Shown here in pieces: positions 28,119 to 36,844 of a stretch of DNA of 64,000 nucleotides; position 1 is the first letter of the stretch; every line of letters begins with the position of its first letter. Position numbers and translations under genes: made by a program. A model generated the notes under the pieces. It worked only from the letters and a program-made list of their open reading frames with translations. It was not told the origin of the DNA and ran no database searches. Origin of the DNA: Paenibacillus sp. SZ31 (lineage in GTDB: Bacteria; Bacillota; Bacilli; Paenibacillales; Paenibacillaceae); NCBI RefSeq assembly GCF_012912005.1, contig NZ_JABBEA010000003.1:62001-126000 (forward strand), in the 5' to 3' direction.

Positions 28119-30026
28119 TCACTTGATAAGACGATTACGTATAGGATAAAGCTCATGGACCCAGGAAACTGCTGGGAACTTCTCTATGATTTCATTTCCA
28201 ACTTTACCCATTCCTTGTTTATCATTTTTTTTCTCATAAAGACAGAAATTCCGTTCATATACTTCATAACTGGAATCTAAGTTTAACAATTTGGTATAAA
28301 ACATTTCCGCATCTTCAAGATAACCATTACGGAAACATAAATCTCCTAACAGACGGATGACCTCCGGATTATTAGGAGAATCTTTAAACGTTACAATTAA
28401 CATATCAATAGCCAATTCATCAAATCTATATTCACTAAGGAGTTTACTTACCCTCAAATGATTTTTCTGATCGTTATTTATCAGCTTCTCGGTGAGATCC
28501 TGGAATAAATCAAACTCTTCTATTGTGACCAATTGTCTACATAATGAGAATAAAATATGCTGTAGCGCAGAGCTAATGGATCCAGTTAATGATTCTCCTT
28601 TAAGTAGCTGTTTAATAACTTTCATCTCTTTATTGCCAAAATTCATTAAGTTTTGAATTTTATTCACTAAACTTTCTTCCTTGAAAACGTATCCTACAAG
28701 CAAGATATCTTGCGCATTTTCTCTCTTGTCCATATCATGGATCTCTTCCAATACGGTTCTCATTTGATTCTTATCTTTACTATATATTTTCGCTATAGCA
28801 TGAATATGAGGTTCAGTTGTAATATTGAATTTTTTCAAATAAACGTTCAGTAATGGATGACGCAAGCTGTATAATACGTTCATTAAGTTTTGAAGGTCAT
28901 CAATATTATTCATTCTATAGTAATCTTCAACAATCTGTTTAATGTCATCTAAAGGCTGATTTATCTTTAGAGTGAACTGCAAATAATCCTGTAAAACATG
29001 GGCAGAATCCCCTTTGATCTCCATAGCTTTGATTCTTGCATTGTAACTTTTATCTAGTTGGTTGGTTTTCTCATAAACATCTGATAATTGAAGATAAGCC
29101 ATGTAACTTCCGCTGCCCTCAGTAATCGTTGTTCCTTGATCTCCCAAATCTAAGCAATTCAAGAAACACTTCTCAGCATCTATGAGATACCCATTACTCC
29201 CAAATATAATTCCAAGAATATATTTCATTTCAGTTTCTAGTGGGAAGATAGCCGTGGCATCATTTAATATCGAGATAGCATCATCAATTTGGCCATTCTC
29301 ATTAAGGGCAAATGCTAACTTCGTTAGCAACTCAGGTATATATACTTTATCCTTAGCTAAAGAGTACGATTGTTGAAAATAAGGAACTGCCTTCTTAAAC
29401 TCATTCATACCAAAATACGTTTTTCCCATATTAAATAAGTTATAAGCAGTAGGGTTCTCTATGACTTCCAATTTCATTAATGGCAAATTACGCTTATATT
29501 TTTTTTCTTCAAGTATTTCTTCATCCATGTATCCTAAATGTTGGATTGTACTGACCGACATATCGCTAACATACTTGTTGTTGCTCTCCAGTATATTAAG
29601 ATGCTCATGCAATCTGTTTTCATACTTAAAATCAACATGATTTCGGAACATTCTCACGGCAGTGTGTGAAAAGGATTTATTAAATTTCATATGATTCTTG
29701 ATATTGAATACATAATAATCGTAGTCTTTAATTAAATCTTTTTGTAAATCTACGTCTTCTTCTAAATACTCATCAGCATCCATCACTAAGATATAGTCAG
29801 ATTTCGCATGCTTTATAGCAAAATTTCTCGCCGCTGAGAAATCATTCACCCAGTCAAAGAAATGAATATTTGTGGTATATTTATTAGCTATATCAATAGT
29901 TGCATCATTCGAGCCTGTGTCCACGATAATAACCTCGTTAACGACATGTTTCACACTCTCTAGACAGCGTTCTATATACTTTTCTTCGTTTTTTACAATC
30001 ATACAAAGTGAAACAGATTTGGTCAT
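28119..30026 (-). CDS. Family 2 glycosyltransferase with TPR repeats, probable flagellin glycosylation
   Basis: 635 residues. The N-terminal GT-A domain has MIVKNEEKYIERCLES, the nucleotide-sugar VDTGS at 35-39 and the metal-binding DAD at 83-85. From about residue 180 helical repeats resembling TPRs follow (NLFNMGKTYFGMNEFKKAVPYFQQS, DLCFRNGYLEDAEMFYTKLLNLD). The gene stands between hag and flaG, so it probably adds sugar to flagellin in the cytosol. It is clearly more AT-rich than the flanking genes, hinting at separate acquisition. The start is ATG 30024-30026; a longer frame adds seven codons without a ribosome site. The donor sugar is unknown. Confidence 0.82.
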   Translation of the reverse strand: MTKSVSLCMIVKNEEKYIERCLESVKHVVNEVIIVDTGSNDATIDIANKYTTNIHFFDWVNDFSAARNFAIKHAKSDYILVMDADEYLEEDVDLQKDLIKDYDYYVFNIKNHMKFNKSFSHTAVRMFRNHVDFKYENRLHEHLNILESNNKYVSDMSVSTIQHLGYMDEEILEEKKYKRNLPLMKLEVIENPTAYNLFNMGKTYFGMNEFKKAVPYFQQSYSLAKDKVYIPELLTKLAFALNENGQIDDAISILNDATAIFPLETEMKYILGIIFGSNGYLIDAEKCFLNCLDLGDQGTTITEGSGSYMAYLQLSDVYEKTNQLDKSYNARIKAMEIKGDSAHVLQDYLQFTLKINQPLDDIKQIVEDYYRMNNIDDLQNLMNVLYSLRHPLLNVYLKKFNITTEPHIHAIAKIYSKDKNQMRTVLEEIHDMDKRENAQDILLVGYVFKEESLVNKIQNLMNFGNKEMKVIKQLLKGESLTGSISSALQHILFSLCRQLVTIEEFDLFQDLTEKLINNDQKNHLRVSKLLSEYRFDELAIDMLIVTFKDSPNNPEVIRLLGDLCFRNGYLEDAEMFYTKLLNLDSSYEVYERNFCLYEKKNDKQGMGKVGNEIIEKFPAVSWVHELYPIRNRLIK

Positions 30027-30336
30027 GATATCCACTCGTCTCTTCATAGTATTATTTTAAATTTTGAATAATAATTTATAGTTTAATCTATATAAACTGG
30101 CCTGAAGTATACGCAACAGTGAACTGAGCATAACCATACCCTCTATTATTTTTAAGTTTATGTTTTTCTTTGAGCATTTAATATAAAATTATCGGAGTTA
30201 TCGTTTCATTATCTACTTTTCATGCATTTTTTAATTATATCAAACGTAAAAGTCCTCTGAGCTCTATAACGGACATACAACAGGTTCCAATGTTACTTTC
30301 TTATCACTTCAATATTTCACCATATTTGGGCATAGT

Positions 30337-30376
30337 AAAAAAGGTTGTCGATGTAAAGATCGACAACCTTTTTCTA
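30337..30376 (-). terminator. Rho-independent terminator of hag
   Basis: AAAAAGGTTGTCGAT and its complement flank a GTAAAG-type loop, followed by TTTTT on the minus strand. It ends the abundant flagellin mRNA before the glycosyltransferase gene. The remaining gap 30027-30336 is AT-rich with no feature seen. Confidence 0.88.
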
Positions 30377-30397
30377 CCTTTAGGTACTTGATTAAAA

Positions 30398-31288
30398 TTA
30401 ACGAAGCAATTGCAGAACAGCTTGTGGCTGTTGGTTTGCTTGTGCCAACATTGCTTGGGAAGCTTGAGCCAAGATGTTGTTTTTCGTTTGGTTCATCATT
30501 TCTTTAGCCATGTCTACGTCACGAATACGGGATTCAGCAGCAGACAAGTTCTCGGAAGTTGTTCCCAAGTTGTTGATTGTGTGCTCCAAACGGTTTTGGT
30601 AAGCACCCAGTTTAGAACGCTCTGCAGATACTGTTTCAATAGCAGCATTGATTGTTGTGATTGCTGCATTTGCAGATGCCGCACTTGAGATACTGATACC
30701 ACCACCTGCTGTAGCAGCAGTAGATCCTGTTGATGAAGTAGCTGTAGTGTCACCAACAGCCAAACTTGCAGCATCCATAGCTTTAATGGTAAGCGAGATG
30801 TTTTGGCCAGCGTTTGCACCAATATGGAAGCTCAAGTTAGCTGCGCTAGTTACACTAGAATCTCCATCTGCGAAACCGTCAAGCAATTTCTTCGTGTTGA
30901 ACTCAGTTGTGTTGGAGATACGAGTGATCTCTTTAGCCAACTCATCAACTTCGTTTTGAAGAGAAGTACGGTCTTTATCTGTGTTCGTGTCATTGGAAGA
31001 TTGAACTGCCAATTCACGCATACGTTGCAAGATGGAGTGAGTTTCGTTCAATGCACCCTCAGCTGTTTGGATCAAGGAAATGCTATCTTGACCGTTTTTA
31101 GTAGCCATATCCAAACCGCGGATTTGACCGCGCATTTTTTCGGAAATTGCCAAACCTGCAGCATCGTCACCAGCGCGGTTGATACGCAGACCGGAAGACA
31201 ATTTTTCGATAGCCTTGTTTGTGTTAGTTGTGTTTGCACCCAATTGACGGTGAGTGTTCATTGCAGCAATATTGTGGTTGATAATCAT
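30398..31288 (-). CDS. hag: Flagellin
   Basis: 296 residues. The N-terminal D0/D1 helices (MIINHNIAAMNTHRQLG, LSSGLRINRAGDDAAGLAISEKMRGQIRGL) and C-terminal D1/D0 helices (LGAYQNRLEHTINNLGTTSENLSAAESRIRDVDMAKEM...) are strictly conserved. The central part is short and rich in Ser, Thr, Ala and Gly (about 165-220), plausible for O-glycosylation. Exported through the flagellar type III system to form the filament. The start is ATG 31286-31288, right after AGGGAGGA; the longer open frame would include the CsrA site and is not used. Confidence 0.97.
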   Translation of the reverse strand: MIINHNIAAMNTHRQLGANTTNTNKAIEKLSSGLRINRAGDDAAGLAISEKMRGQIRGLDMATKNGQDSISLIQTAEGALNETHSILQRMRELAVQSSNDTNTDKDRTSLQNEVDELAKEITRISNTTEFNTKKLLDGFADGDSSVTSAANLSFHIGANAGQNISLTIKAMDAASLAVGDTTATSSTGSTAATAGGGISISSAASANAAITTINAAIETVSAERSKLGAYQNRLEHTINNLGTTSENLSAAESRIRDVDMAKEMMNQTKNNILAQASQAMLAQANQQPQAVLQLLR

Positions 31289-31297
31289 TAGAAATTT

Positions 31298-31333
31298 CCT
31301 CCCTGAAAATAAGTTAGTTCCACATCCTTGTGG
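31298..31333 (-). promoter_or_regulatory. CsrA-binding leader of hag
   Basis: The perfect hairpin CCACA-AGGA-TGTGG (31320-31333) puts AGGA in the loop and matches the CsrA consensus ACARGGAUGU. A second GGA lies in the ribosome binding site AGGGAGGA near 31298-31304. Together they match the two-site arrangement by which CsrA blocks hag translation in B. subtilis. Confidence 0.8.
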
Positions 31334-31386
31334 TAAACGCCGCGACATTAAGGTCGGCCGCCCTGCCGAAGCAGCGTCTAAACTAT

Positions 31387-31413
31387 ATATCGACAGGAAG
31401 AGAAGAACTGTTA
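31387..31413 (-). promoter_or_regulatory. Sigma-D promoter of hag
   Basis: TAAC (31410-31413), 15 bases, GTCGATAT (31387-31394). This differs from the sigma-D consensus TAAA-N15-GCCGATAT at one base in each box. It gives a leader of about 95 bases that contains the CsrA sites. It overlaps the intergenic end of csrA. Confidence 0.8.
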
Positions 31414-31432
31414 ATAGTAAATTGGAATATTT

Positions 31433-31678
31433 TTATTTTTTTTTGTTTTCAATACCTTGGAGCAACTCCATAAAAGCAGCGACACTAGGAGCATCAGGTT
31501 TTGCAGACTCTCGATTAGCCTCCTGAATTGATGCATATACCTCTTTCCGGAAGATATCAATGTGTTTGGGGGCGGAGATGCCAATTCGCACTGTATCACC
31601 TTCCACTGCCAATACAGTTACCTCAATGTTATCTTGAATGATAATAGATTCTCCCTTTTTACGTGACAATACTAACAT
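31433..31678 (-). CDS. csrA: Carbon storage regulator CsrA
   Basis: 81 residues. The full CsrA core [48 protein letters not shown] is present. The C-terminal tail of about 30 residues is longer than in Enterobacteria but usual in Bacilli. The dimer binds GGA hairpins in mRNA; its known flagellar target, hag, is the next gene. AGGAGGGGG precedes the ATG, which is 1 base after the fliW stop, so they are co-translated. FliW is its protein antagonist. Confidence 0.96.
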   Translation of the reverse strand: MLVLSRKKGESIIIQDNIEVTVLAVEGDTVRIGISAPKHIDIFRKEVYASIQEANRESAKPDAPSVAAFMELLQGIENKKK

Positions 31679-31679
31679 T

Positions 31680-32123
31680 TCAGACCCCCTCCTTTGCCGA
31701 AGTCGATTCTTCTGTCCATATGAGATGTTTAGTCACATAACCTGTTTGCTGTAGAACAACTTGTTTACCTACCCGATGTGCAGGATTAATTACAACTGGG
31801 GCCAAGAGGTTCATCGTTGATTTTGTCACATCTGAATGTATAGTGACTATGGAATAAACGGCTACATCTTCTTTGATTTTGAGTTCTTCTTTATCTTCTT
31901 CACTCAGTTCAAAACTATAATCCTGTTTAAACTCAAATGGACTGACTACCAAAAAAGAGAGCTCTTTCTCCTTTAATGATTGTAAGTAACTAAACGGCGT
32001 ATCTTCCCAAGGAATCAATGCAAAGCTAGTTTCGCTTTCGAAACCAGGTAAACCTCTTGGAAATTCATATATGCTGTGTTCATCCAATTCAATTTTCCCC
32101 CATGTACTCGTCTCAATTAAAAT
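31680..32123 (-). CDS. fliW: Flagellar assembly factor FliW, apparent ATT start
   Basis: 147 residues if started at ATT 32121-32123. FliW binds CsrA and releases hag mRNA until flagellin competes for FliW. The core [24 protein letters not shown] and [19 protein letters not shown] is typical. The first ATG/GTG/TTG in frame is TTG at 32085-32087, which would drop the conserved N-terminal [11 protein letters not shown]. Upstream a strong AAGGAGG (32132-32138) stands 5 bases before ATT 32124-32126 and 8 bases before ATT 32121-32123, with no canonical start codon between. The TTG start gives 135 residues. Confidence 0.9.
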   Translation of the reverse strand: MLIETSTWGKIELDEHSIYEFPRGLPGFESETSFALIPWEDTPFSYLQSLKEKELSFLVVSPFEFKQDYSFELSEEDKEELKIKEDVAVYSIVTIHSDVTKSTMNLLAPVVINPAHRVGKQVVLQQTGYVTKHLIWTEESTSAKEGV

Positions 32124-32204
32124 AATAAACGCCTCCTTGGCGATGATTTTATAGAAAAAAGCTATAGCGGGGTATTATAACCGTCTATAGCTTTACATTA
32201 TATC

Positions 32205-32774
32205 TTATAATCCCATATCAATCGTAGGCGGAGTGTATTGTATAGAAGCATATTGCTGCACATAAATATCCAACTTACCACGTTGATATTCAATCTCTGG
32301 CTTGTTCACAATTACATTCATCTCGGATTCCGCTGCTTCAAAGCGAATGTCTGGTGCTTGCGTAAACACACGCACATCCACATTATCAGAGGAAGCTGCC
32401 GTACGTGTCTCCGGGAACGGCTTAGCTTGCCAATTTGTTCCTACAATATTGGCAATTGTATTGCCTGGTTTGTGGATGGCTGCCATATCATTTCCTTGTT
32501 GCACACGTTCAGCCATATTCTGCATGAATAATTGCTGAATACCCGAATATATTCGGGCATTCATATCAATCATATTCCCACCATGATAGGCAGAAAAAGC
32601 CTTGGACTGATCCACATTCAGCTCTATTGCATGGCTTTGCACCGTTAATTTACCAGGCTTGGTCTGGAGCTGAACCTCTGCCTTCGGCTGGCGAATCGAA
32701 TACTGACCAATGTCCGCATCGATATGTAATATCGTGGGCGTTGTGTGGATTTGTACCACTGGAAGAGTACTCAT
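32205..32774 (-). CDS. yviE: DUF6470 family protein (YviE-like)
   Basis: 189 residues, no signal peptide. The N-terminal beta-rich part (VQIHTTPTILHIDADIGQYSIRQPKAEVQLQTKPGKL) and its position between flgL and fliW match B. subtilis YviE. Function unknown; conserved in the late flagellar operon. AAAGGAGAG stands 9 bases before the ATG. A stem-loop region follows the stop, TATAGCTATAGC-type (32150-32190), possibly a weak attenuator before fliW. Confidence 0.82.
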   Translation of the reverse strand: MSTLPVVQIHTTPTILHIDADIGQYSIRQPKAEVQLQTKPGKLTVQSHAIELNVDQSKAFSAYHGGNMIDMNARIYSGIQQLFMQNMAERVQQGNDMAAIHKPGNTIANIVGTNWQAKPFPETRTAASSDNVDVRVFTQAPDIRFEAAESEMNVIVNKPEIEYQRGKLDIYVQQYASIQYTPPTIDMGL

Positions 32775-32792
32775 TAGATGATCTCTCCTTTG

Positions 32793-33713
32793 TTATCTAA
32801 GAAAATCAACTAATGACTGAGATATAATTTTAGCACCAGCGGAAAGGGAAGCATTATATATATTTTCTTGAATTTTGGACTTAATTGATAACTCAGCGTA
32901 ATCTGCATCCTCAACCTTTGCTTGCAAATCCGTTAAGTTCACTTCGAGATCACTTAATCTACCTTGCATAAGTTCCACACGATTGGTTTTCGCACCAATC
33001 TCCGCACGGATCGCGAGCATCTTGTTGGTACGAGTATCAATGTTTGCAAGCTGATTCGATACTTCCTTTTGATCCCCACTGGCGAGAGCCTGACTAATCG
33101 TGTTAAAGATTACAAATAGATTATCAGCTTCCGTAGAATCACCAAACACTTCATTACCGGTTACGTTAATTGGGAGTTGGATACTCTCACCCACGATAAA
33201 ATTAATTTTACCCGAATCAGTAACGACGGAAGCAGCATTTGTTGTATCGAACGATCCGTCAGTACTGGTAGGGAAATCATAAGGCTTCACATCATAGGTT
33301 TCACCATTAAACACATACTTCCCATTCAACGTGCTGTTTGAAATATCAACAAGTTGTGCTTTCAATTGCTTCACTTCTTCATTAATACTATCTAGTGCAG
33401 ATTGCGGGTTAGTCCCCGTAGCTGCCTGCACCGTCAGTTCTCTCAACCGCTGGACCACGCTACCTGCTTGATCCATAACGGTATCATTAAAATCCAACCA
33501 TGATACAGCGCTATCCACATTCTTTTGATACTGCTCATTAGAAGACAGTTCTGCACGATAACGAAGGGAGTACGTAATCCCTACCGGATCGTCAGAAGGT
33601 TTGTTGATCTTCCGTCCCGTTGCCAATTGAGTTTGTGTGCTATTCATCTGTTGTGCATTCCGGTTCAGGTTAAGAATCAATTGTGAGCTCAACATATTAT
33701 TTGTAATTCTCAT
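32793..33713 (-). CDS. flgL: Flagellar hook-filament junction protein FlgL (HAP3)
   Basis: 306 residues. The N terminus MRITNNMLSSQLILNLNRNAQQM...TQLATGRKINKPSDDPVG is the flagellin-like HAP3 signature and the C terminus pairs with it (SLSAGAKIISQSLVDFLR). It joins the hook-end protein FlgK to the flagellin filament. AGGGAG precedes the ATG by about 12 bases. The gap to flgK is 24 bases. Confidence 0.95.
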   Translation of the reverse strand: MRITNNMLSSQLILNLNRNAQQMNSTQTQLATGRKINKPSDDPVGITYSLRYRAELSSNEQYQKNVDSAVSWLDFNDTVMDQAGSVVQRLRELTVQAATGTNPQSALDSINEEVKQLKAQLVDISNSTLNGKYVFNGETYDVKPYDFPTSTDGSFDTTNAASVVTDSGKINFIVGESIQLPINVTGNEVFGDSTEADNLFVIFNTISQALASGDQKEVSNQLANIDTRTNKMLAIRAEIGAKTNRVELMQGRLSDLEVNLTDLQAKVEDADYAELSIKSKIQENIYNASLSAGAKIISQSLVDFLR

Positions 33714-33737
33714 CGTTTGTTATGTCACTCCCTTCTA

Positions 33738-35294
33738 TTATCTGCCTACTACGCCAGTAGAGTTAATTAATTTTTCAAGCAATTGGTCATATGTGGTCAT
33801 AAAACGTGCGGAAGCACTGTAAGCATGTTGGAATTTGATCATATTAGCCATTTCTTCATCCAAGGAAACACCACTGACCGATTGACGGCGAGTGTCCACT
33901 TGTTCTACGAGAAATTCAGAATTGGACGTCTGACGTGCCGCTTCCTGAGATTGAACACCCAACTGTCCAACGATCGCACTAAACTGAGCTCCAATCGTTG
34001 CATTGCGCAAACCATCAACGGATTTCATTGGAGTATCCTTCAAGTTAGCCAGCAGATTAGCAAGTGTGTTGTTACCTTTAATCACTGTTTCTGCTCCTGA
34101 AGAATCCGTAGTGGTTCTGAGCGAGGTTGCAATCTTATTCGGGTCAGCCAAGATTTCGGCATTCAATGAAATGTTGCCAGCTGTAATTGCTGTTCCACCA
34201 CCCGCTGCTGTAAAGAAAGGTAATCCTGGCGAATTGGTTCCGTCCATACTATATCCAAGTTGGTGCAGACCGTTCAGACCTTTAACCGTAACCTTCAAAT
34301 CAGTTGCCAACGTCCGTGCTGCACCTGTGTATGTAACTCCATCGAGTACAGTATTATCTGGCAAGATAGAACCTGCAGGAAGGGTGATCTCGATATCCCC
34401 ATTAGCAAGCGTATTAGCTAAGTCATCCATTTGTTTCTGATAATCAGTCACCAAAGTGTCTCTGGACTTGATCATACCGTGGACCTCGCCGTTAGTGAGC
34501 GTACCTGCTGTATAAGCAGCATTCAGAAAAGCAGGATCTACCGCTACTTGTACCGCACCGCCAGTGACGAGTGCCTGTCCATTCATCTGAACCTGATATC
34601 CTTGCGGAGAATCCGTAACGGTAACATTCATGATTTTGGAAAGCTTGTCTGTCATCAGATCACGTTGGTCACGTAAATCGTTGGCATTGTCGCCAAGAGA
34701 CTCGACTTTTACAATGGCACTATTAAGGTTCGCTATATTACCCAGGTAGCCCTGAATTTCATTGCCTTTCACAGCAATGTTACTATCAAGATCCTCGCTA
34801 AGTGCATCCAGTTGACGGCTAATCTGATTCATCGCATCGGTAAGAGCAAGGGTTGTTTCTTTGACAATCCGACGTGCCGTAACATCCTCAGGATTCTTAC
34901 TCAGGTCTGACCATGATTTGTAAAAATTATCCATAACGGTCCGAAAACCAGTGTTTGATGGTTCGTTTACAATAGCCTCAAGTTTCTCAAGCGTATCTCG
35001 TTGAATGGACCAACTCCCGAAGTTGGTATTTTCATTGCGATACTGGTCATCCAGAAATTTCTCACGCACACGTGTAATAGAGTCAAATTCTACCCCTGTA
35101 CCAAGCTGTCCTGGTGTTGTGCTATGCAGAAATGCGAACGGCTCCATTGGAATAGATGCCTGCATGTTTACCTTTTGGCGTGAGTAGCCTTCTGTGTTGG
35201 CATTGGCTATGTTATGGCCTGTTGTGCTAAGAGCTGTCGTCTGTGTGAACAAACTGCGTTTAGCCGTTTCGATTGAATGAAATGTAGATGTCAC
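33738..35294 (-). CDS. flgK: Flagellar hook-associated protein FlgK (HAP1)
   Basis: 518 residues. Rod/hook motif TTALSTTGHNIANANTEGYSRQ near the N terminus and the C-terminal SVSGVSLDEEMANMIKFQHAYSASARFMTTYDQLLEKLIN are diagnostic. First of the two proteins between hook and filament. The start is GTG 35292-35294, 7 bases after GGGGGA. Downstream of flgN. Confidence 0.96.
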   Translation of the reverse strand: MTSTFHSIETAKRSLFTQTTALSTTGHNIANANTEGYSRQKVNMQASIPMEPFAFLHSTTPGQLGTGVEFDSITRVREKFLDDQYRNENTNFGSWSIQRDTLEKLEAIVNEPSNTGFRTVMDNFYKSWSDLSKNPEDVTARRIVKETTLALTDAMNQISRQLDALSEDLDSNIAVKGNEIQGYLGNIANLNSAIVKVESLGDNANDLRDQRDLMTDKLSKIMNVTVTDSPQGYQVQMNGQALVTGGAVQVAVDPAFLNAAYTAGTLTNGEVHGMIKSRDTLVTDYQKQMDDLANTLANGDIEITLPAGSILPDNTVLDGVTYTGAARTLATDLKVTVKGLNGLHQLGYSMDGTNSPGLPFFTAAGGGTAITAGNISLNAEILADPNKIATSLRTTTDSSGAETVIKGNNTLANLLANLKDTPMKSVDGLRNATIGAQFSAIVGQLGVQSQEAARQTSNSEFLVEQVDTRRQSVSGVSLDEEMANMIKFQHAYSASARFMTTYDQLLEKLINSTGVVGR

Positions 35295-35313
35295 CTGGTT
35301 TCCCCCTAATTAA

Positions 35314-35817
35314 TCAGGCACGCGTGTCAAACAGACCGATTCGCCCTGGATTACCGTTCTTATCAGCAGGATGCTGATACGTGGCATCCTGTTCTGGCCG
35401 AGAAGCAAAGATGTCCATTGAAAGATCAATAAACATCAACGATTGCTCGATCAGCTTTTGATTCAGTTGATTAATTTCTTTTAATTCATGCAGTGTTCCC
35501 GCCAGCTTTTTCTGGACTTCAAGCAATCGCAGTTTGTCAGCCGGATCAAAAATCAGCTTCGAGATCTCGGTAATATTCAGGTTCAGCATGGACTTGATGC
35601 CCCGCTCCTGTAGCAGTTCGTGAACTGCACTCTGCCGCTCGATCTCCAATGGCTCCTGTTGTTTCATGAAACGAGATTCTTTGTTGAGGAGGGCAATGAG
35701 TTCATCTACATCATTTTTAACAATGACCTGTCTCTTGACCTCGCTGAGTGCCAGCATATCGCGGTGACTTTGTTCCATTTGCTGCAAAACTGCAATTAAT
35801 CTATCCAGTGCTGCCAT
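35314..35817 (-). CDS. flgN: FlgN export chaperone
   Basis: 167 residues, highly helical (LIAVLQQMEQSHRDMLALSEVKRQVIV..., FDPADKLRLLEVQKKLAGTLHELKEINQLNQKLIEQSL). FlgN delivers FlgK and FlgL to the export gate. Position between flgM and flgK is diagnostic. AGGTGATC lies before the ATG; the gap to flgM is 11 bases. Confidence 0.9.
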   Translation of the reverse strand: MAALDRLIAVLQQMEQSHRDMLALSEVKRQVIVKNDVDELIALLNKESRFMKQQEPLEIERQSAVHELLQERGIKSMLNLNITEISKLIFDPADKLRLLEVQKKLAGTLHELKEINQLNQKLIEQSLMFIDLSMDIFASRPEQDATYQHPADKNGNPGRIGLFDTRA

Positions 35818-35828
35818 TACGTGATCAC

Positions 35829-36113
35829 CTATTCCTTATCAAAAGACTTAAAATACGGCAGCAGCTTGTCAGCAAGCTTGCTACTATCTACCTGATACGT
35901 TCCGGAACTCACCTGTTCTTTCAGTTCCTGTATCCGTTGTATGCGTCCTGCATCCTGTGTACGACTTTGTTCCTCAAGCATCTTCATCGCCTCCGGAGAA
36001 ATGGATACTTCGTCCTTACGGCGGCTCTTCTTGGCATCAGCCTGCTGATTGGATTCAACGTTCCTTTGATATGAATTGATGGCGCCAATTCTACTCGGTT
36101 CATTGATTTTCAT
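35829..36113 (-). CDS. flgM: Anti-sigma-D factor FlgM
   Basis: 94 residues. The N terminus MKINEPSRIGAINSYQRN and the C-terminal block DEVSISPEAMKML...RIQRIQELKEQVSSGTYQVDSSKLADKLLPYF match FlgM. It binds sigma-D in the cytosol and is exported once the hook is ready, releasing sigma-D for hag and others. GGAAGGAAG stands before the ATG. It heads the flgM-flgN-flgK-flgL-yviE-fliW-csrA run; a terminator (36203-36238) separates it from yvyF. Confidence 0.93.
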   Translation of the reverse strand: MKINEPSRIGAINSYQRNVESNQQADAKKSRRKDEVSISPEAMKMLEEQSRTQDAGRIQRIQELKEQVSSGTYQVDSSKLADKLLPYFKSFDKE

Positions 36114-36202
36114 TTAACTTGCACTTCCTTCCACATAAGGTTTTTACGACGATATACGTTTTTCTTACTTTATCTTTATGTTATCAAAATGATTAGGATA
36201 AT

Positions 36203-36238
36203 AAAAAAAACCGATAATCTTTAATAAGTTTATCGGTA
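36203..36238 (-). terminator. Terminator between yvyF and flgM
   Basis: ACCGATAAA-CTTATTAAAGA-TTATCGGT followed by TTTTTTTT on the minus strand. It indicates flgM has a separate promoter or is reached by read-through. Confidence 0.82.
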
Positions 36239-36289
36239 CGTTTCAAAACATTTGTTATAGCAAAACATGTATTTGAGCCCTCGCTCCTA

Positions 36290-36694
36290 TTAATCGCGTA
36301 GTTTGTCGACAGCATTGTAGGTTCGTCCGCCTACATTGTTGTTATCCTTCTGACCTACTTCACGAGCTGCTCCTGCCAAGTCTTTCGTTAAACGATTACG
36401 GCAAGAGTCACACATATGACCTTCGCGAATCAACGTTCCGCATACTTCACAAGGATACATCATATTCGGGGCGTTCTCGATGGAAATTCGTCCCTCACGA
36501 ATGAACTTGGTAATATTTTTAATTGAGACTTCTGTTGCATCGGATAGTTCCTGTATGTTGGTGCCCTTGTTTTCGCGCAAATAATCTACACAGATCTGAT
36601 ATTCCTGCTCTATTTCCTTGATACAGTTCGAGCATACATCTCGAAAATTCAACGCATATAATTTACCACAGCGAGGACAGTTACCTAGATTCAT
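36290..36694 (-). CDS. yvyF: YvyF family zinc-ribbon flagellar-locus protein
   Basis: 134 residues. Two putative zinc sites: C6-x2-C9 with C21-x2-C24 at the N terminus, and CEVC with CDSC near residues 80-98. A helix-turn-helix-like middle (IQELSDATEVSIKNITKFIREGRI) lies between. Family TIGR03826 is always found beside flgM; its role is regulatory by guess. The start ATG lacks a strong site, though GAGGGGCG lies about 8 bases upstream. Confidence 0.88.
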   Translation of the reverse strand: MNLGNCPRCGKLYALNFRDVCSNCIKEIEQEYQICVDYLRENKGTNIQELSDATEVSIKNITKFIREGRISIENAPNMMYPCEVCGTLIREGHMCDSCRNRLTKDLAGAAREVGQKDNNNVGGRTYNAVDKLRD

Positions 36695-36784
36695 CGCTAA
36701 AACGCCCCTCTCAAACTTCCATTTCCGAATAGATAATAACTATACATTACCTTATTTTCTCTGATGAAGCCATAGTCTATTTAC

Positions 36785-36834
36785 AAAACAAAAGGGGGAA
36801 CAGAATGCATATATACGCAATCCGGTTCCCCCCA
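36785..36834 (-). terminator. Terminator of the Fn3 repeat gene
   Basis: GGGGGAACCGGA...TTCTGTTCCCCC with a 15-20 base middle, followed by TTTTG on the minus strand, just after the gene's stop. Confidence 0.82.
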
Positions 36835-36844
36835 CTCTACATCA

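Noticed and set aside
36114-36202. Sigma-D promoter for flgM
   Set aside because: A TAAA with 15-base spacing meets only ACGTATAT, too far from GCCGATAT.
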